Below are positions 61,085-64,000 of a stretch of DNA of 64,000 bases, in pieces. Every line of letters begins with the position of its first letter. Position 1 is the stretch's first letter. The DNA comes from Steinernema hermaphroditum (Eukaryota; Nematoda; Chromadorea; Rhabditida; Steinernematidae). Where the stretch lies: the NCBI GenBank assembly GCA_030435675.1, contig CM059623.1:1018012-1082011 (forward strand), read 5' to 3'. The notes under the pieces were generated by a model. The model saw only the letters and a list, made by a program, of their open reading frames with translations. It searched no databases and was not told the DNA's origin. The translations under genes and the position numbers were made by a program.

Positions 61085-62083
61085 TTACATGATTTCGTTA
61101 ATCCCTTGATCTTCTCGGTTACTGGCGCTCATCGCGGCCATTCTCGTGCTCTCCGAGACATGTTCTTGTTTGCTTAGGCTCTTGGAACCACTTCCACATG
61201 TGCTCTTGCTGCTGGATCCATTTTCACGCCTACTTGGGCTTTTCAGACCACCTCCTGGTCCGCCTATGCTCTTCGAGTCATCTTCGCGTTTGCTCTTGGA
61301 GGCATCTTCTAGTTTTCCATCTTCATTTTCAAGTCTTCTTGTGCTCTTCGATCCATCTCCTCGTTTACTTGTGGTCTCTGAGGCACTTTCGAGCCTCTTT
61401 GTGCTCGTCGACGCATCTCTTCCTCTACTTGTGGTCTCTGCGGCACTTTCGAGCCCCTTTGTGCTGTTCGACGCATCTCCTCCTTTACTTGTGGTTTCTG
61501 CGGCACTTTCGAGTCTCCTTGTGCTCTTCGAACCAACTTCACGCTTCGTAGATTTTTCGTCCAGCTTTTCTTCCGAGAACGTGTTCGGCACGAGGTTAGC
61601 CATACGGATTTCTGCATTTTTCTGGCTGTCGATCAACTCTAAGAACATCGTTTTAACTCATGTTCGAAACGTGCGTGGCTTACTTTTTATAGATACGCAC
61701 AAAGTGATTCCCCAGGACAGCATGATGAAAACAAGGACTCCAGCAAAAGCAAGTAGTCCGACGATTACAGGATTTGAGAAGTTCCAATAGCTCTCGAAAG
61801 TGGAATCTGTGGTGACAGATATCGCAGTGCTGTTGCTATTATTTAGTCCTTTGGAGGCCGCATAAGAAAATGGAAAGCTTGTCACGGTTCCAAGGCTTTC
61901 AGCAGTAGCAACTTCTTCAGTGGTAGCATTACTATTCTGAAATAGACAATGAGAAACAGCGATAATCGATATACGTACCATCGGTTTAACAGAGAATGAG
62001 GTGTTGTCACGGAAGTTGTCCGGCGAACGGTGGTCAGCGGCCGTGAAGCGCAACAGCGCAAGAATGCCAAAAAGGAGGTGCAT
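61085..62083 (-). CDS. Gutted paralogue: signal peptide, stalk, membrane helix, new Ser-rich tail
   Basis: Exons 61979-62083, 61684-61936 and 61085-61638 give about 303 aa. The signal peptide (MHLLFGILALLRFTAAD) is almost identical to that of the gene at 56368-58325, but exon 1 then jumps to SFSVKPM, which corresponds to FSLSVEPM at the end of the paralogue's ectodomain: both ectodomain units are missing. The Asn/Ser/Thr stalk and membrane helix (NPVIVGLLAFAGVLVFIMLSWGITLCVS) remain. The cytosolic tail is new: four 19-20-residue repeats of the type LESAAETTSKGGDAS, then a Ser/Lys-rich end. Cysteine-poor; probably a short surface or vesicular protein. Confidence 0.78.
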
Positions 62084-62473
62084 TCCGTTTTCGAACCGAC
62101 CAATCGGAGAGACAGCAACTGGTTCGAATGAGGAGTGGGGTGGCCATGTCTGAAAGACATAAGACATCAGACAGAGTCCTTAATTTTCATCAAAACTGCA
62201 AACGAAGAAATTACAGTCCTACAAGTAGAATAGAGATGCATTATCGCACGCCCTATATCCGGATCCAGTTAAACATACACCCAGTGCCAAAACAACCTAG
62301 AGCACAAGAGAAGGAGCCGCATCGGAGGACGTTCTACCGCTTCGCCAGAGAATGTCTGGGGAAATGCAAAAAAATCGCTAAATACAGTAACTAGACATTC
62401 AGGGTTATCGCGTCTGGGTTATGCAGTCTCAAGTCTTTTGGTAGACAAGTCTTTTGTGTTGCTTCAATGATGT

Positions 62474-62490
62474 GCTTCCGTGGCGCAATT

Positions 62491-62543
<53 letters not shown>

Positions 62544-62547
62544 AGCG
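62474..62547 (+). tRNA. tRNA-Asn(GTT)
   Basis: A complete cloverleaf: acceptor GCTTCCG/CGGGAGC, D-arm GCGC...GCGC, anticodon loop CTGTTAA with GTT at 62508-62510, T-arm GGTGG-TTCAAGC-CCACC, discriminator G. No intron. The A box (TGGCGCAATTGG) and B box (GGTTCAAGCCC) are intact. It lies about 140 nt upstream of the DDX1-like start codon on the same strand. Confidence 0.97.
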
Positions 62548-62683
62548 ATACTTTTTAAATCGTTTCAGGGTTAATCTGGTCTCGGAGAGCTTTTTCTTTT
62601 GTGTTGATTATTGGTTTTGTGTGTTTGCCTTCGCTCGTACTTGTTCATTTATCACTCACAGCTCACCATTTCAGTCCTTAACA

Positions 62684-64000
62684 ATGGCTGCTTTCGAAGA
62701 ACTGGGCGTGCTGCCCGAGATCTGCGATGCTGTTACTGCACACGGATGGAAGTTAGTCATCATTAGTTTCCCTTTATTTCTGAGAATCCCCGTTAAGAGT
62801 TCCTACCGGTATCCAGTCCGAAGTGATTCCAGCGATTCTTGGAGGGTGTGACGTCTTTATGGTATTATTTCTGCGCTGTTTTCTAGGCTCACAACTTACA
62901 CCTTTGCAGGCAGCCGAAACTGGTTCCGGGAAAACGGGCGCCTTCTGCATTCCGGCGCTGCAGATGGTGTGGGAAGCGATGTGCAACGAGAGTCGCGAGC
63001 GTAGGAGGAAAGTGCCTGAGAAGCGGCGATCTTTCCATCGCGAGCGCCCTCCCAACGCTCCCTACTGCGTCATCATCGAACCGACGCTGGAACTCGTCTC
63101 CCAGACGCACAGTCTGATAGACGCGTTGAAGAGACGTCTCGCGTCGCCTTCGGTGAAGAACACCTTTTGTGTCGGCGCTGGCAAGAAGCTCGTGGAGCAG
63201 GAGATGAACGAGCTGAGTTTGGGGGAGGGGATGGACGTGCTGACGTCCACGATCTTCCGATTCAAGGAGCTCGTCATCGAGAGAGAGGTGCTCACGGACT
63301 ATATTCGATTCTTCATTCTGGATGAGGCGGTAAGTCATCTTATTTTGTTCACCTCTACCTGAACCCTGATTTTCGCTGCTTTCAGGACTATCTCGCCCTC
63401 AACTGTCGACGATTTATCTACCAGATGTACGATCGGATTCCGAGATACGCTCCCACCGGAGAGCGTCTTCAAATGATCGTCTGCTCGGCGACGCTCCATA
63501 GCAACGAAGTCAAGAAGTTGGTATGTGCCTATCCCTCCCTCTCAACGAAACCCCAGCTGCATTACTTTTCAGAAGAACATCATGCACTTCCCTCAGTGGA
63601 TCGATCTTCGGGGACGCGACGCTGCGCCCGATACCGTACATCACGTGGTGTGCTTGGTGGACCCGCTGGCTGACCAAAGCTGGATTCGTCTGCGCGGCAC
63701 CGAAGAAGCGATCACGACTGACGGCATGCATCGTAGCGATCGACTATACCCCGGAACGGACGATCCCTGCACCCTTTCGGAGGCCGTGAAGATCTTGAAG
63801 GGCGACTACTTGTTGAAGGCGATCCGCGAGCACAACATGGAGCAGTGTATTATCTTCTGCCGCACGAAGTTGGATTGCAATAACCTGGAAACATTTCTCA
63901 AGAAGACCGACCCGGAGCTGAGCTGTGCTTGCATGCACGGTGATCGCACGCCTCGAGAGAGATACGATAACTTGGAGAAGTTCAAGGTACGAATAGACAC
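62684..64000 (+). CDS. ddx-1: DDX1-type DEAD-box helicase, 5' part (no SPRY insert)
   Basis: Exons 62684-62751, 62798-62861, 62910-63329, 63386-63520 and 63573-63986, continuing past the window. [17 protein letters not shown] and [20 protein letters not shown] match the DDX1 start; motif [13 protein letters not shown], motif II LDEAD (split DEA|D by an intron), SAT (CSATLH), [31 protein letters not shown] and [18 protein letters not shown] follow. DDX1 works in tRNA ligation and RNA processing. Two oddities: the SPRY domain that sits between motifs I and Ia in vertebrate DDX1 is absent (only a ~35-residue Arg-rich linker), and motifs Ia and Ib are degenerate (PTLELV, TSTIFRF). Confidence 0.9.

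Overview
The window is nuclear DNA from a nematode. The evidence is: a cuticle collagen with a furin-type site and Gly-X-Y blocks; genes built of many small exons separated by very short introns (most 38-50 nt, GT...TTTCAG); lineage-specific secreted and F-box-like families; and nematode-style orthologues of RAL-1, DOG-1/FANCJ, PUS10, NAP-1, TFIIIC-220 and ARID4. Base composition is moderate. A diplogastrid or other rhabditid-type worm is plausible, but the species cannot be named from this sequence. All exon coordinates were worked out by hand from splice sites, reading phase and protein family conservation.

Layout. 1-1.7 kb: the end of an unrecognised gene and an ABHD17-type hydrolase. 1.7-11.6 kb: a gene-poor stretch holding inverted-repeat elements and GC-rich, possibly regulatory blocks. 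11.6-13.7 kb (+): ral-1. 14.5-15.1 kb (-): a SMIM14 orthologue. 18.0-19.7 kb (-): PUS10, divergent from 20.4-23.9 kb (+): dog-1/FANCJ helicase. 24.3-29.6 kb (+): the largest TFIIIC subunit. 30.4-31.4 kb (-): nap-1. 32.3-35.0 kb (-): a C2H2 zinc-finger protein. 35.7-37.3 kb (-): a collagen. 38.8-39.9 kb (+): a one-exon lineage-specific gene. 40.3-48.2 kb (-): a 16-exon ARID4/arid-1 gene whose introns carry three head-to-head pairs of tRNA-like units. 50.4-51.2 kb (-): a membrane protein. 51.7-54.2 kb: three paralogous tetraspan genes. 54.3-62.1 kb: a fast-evolving block with two F-box-like genes, a frameshifted SKP1-like gene, a large foldback repeat, and two paralogous type I membrane proteins, one of which has lost its ectodomain. 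62.5 kb: tRNA-Asn(GTT). 62.7-64 kb (+): the 5' part of a DDX1-type helicase, which runs off the window.

The conserved half (11-48 kb) is housekeeping: vesicle traffic (RAL-1), tRNA modification (PUS10), G-quadruplex and crosslink repair (DOG-1), Pol III transcription (TFIIIC) and chromatin (NAP-1, ARID4). The right end (50-62 kb) is an island of recent duplication, repeats and lineage-specific genes. The least explained signals are the divergent tRNA-like pairs, the strongly over-represented 8-mer CTACCGTA, and the duplicated and gutted receptor-like paralogues.
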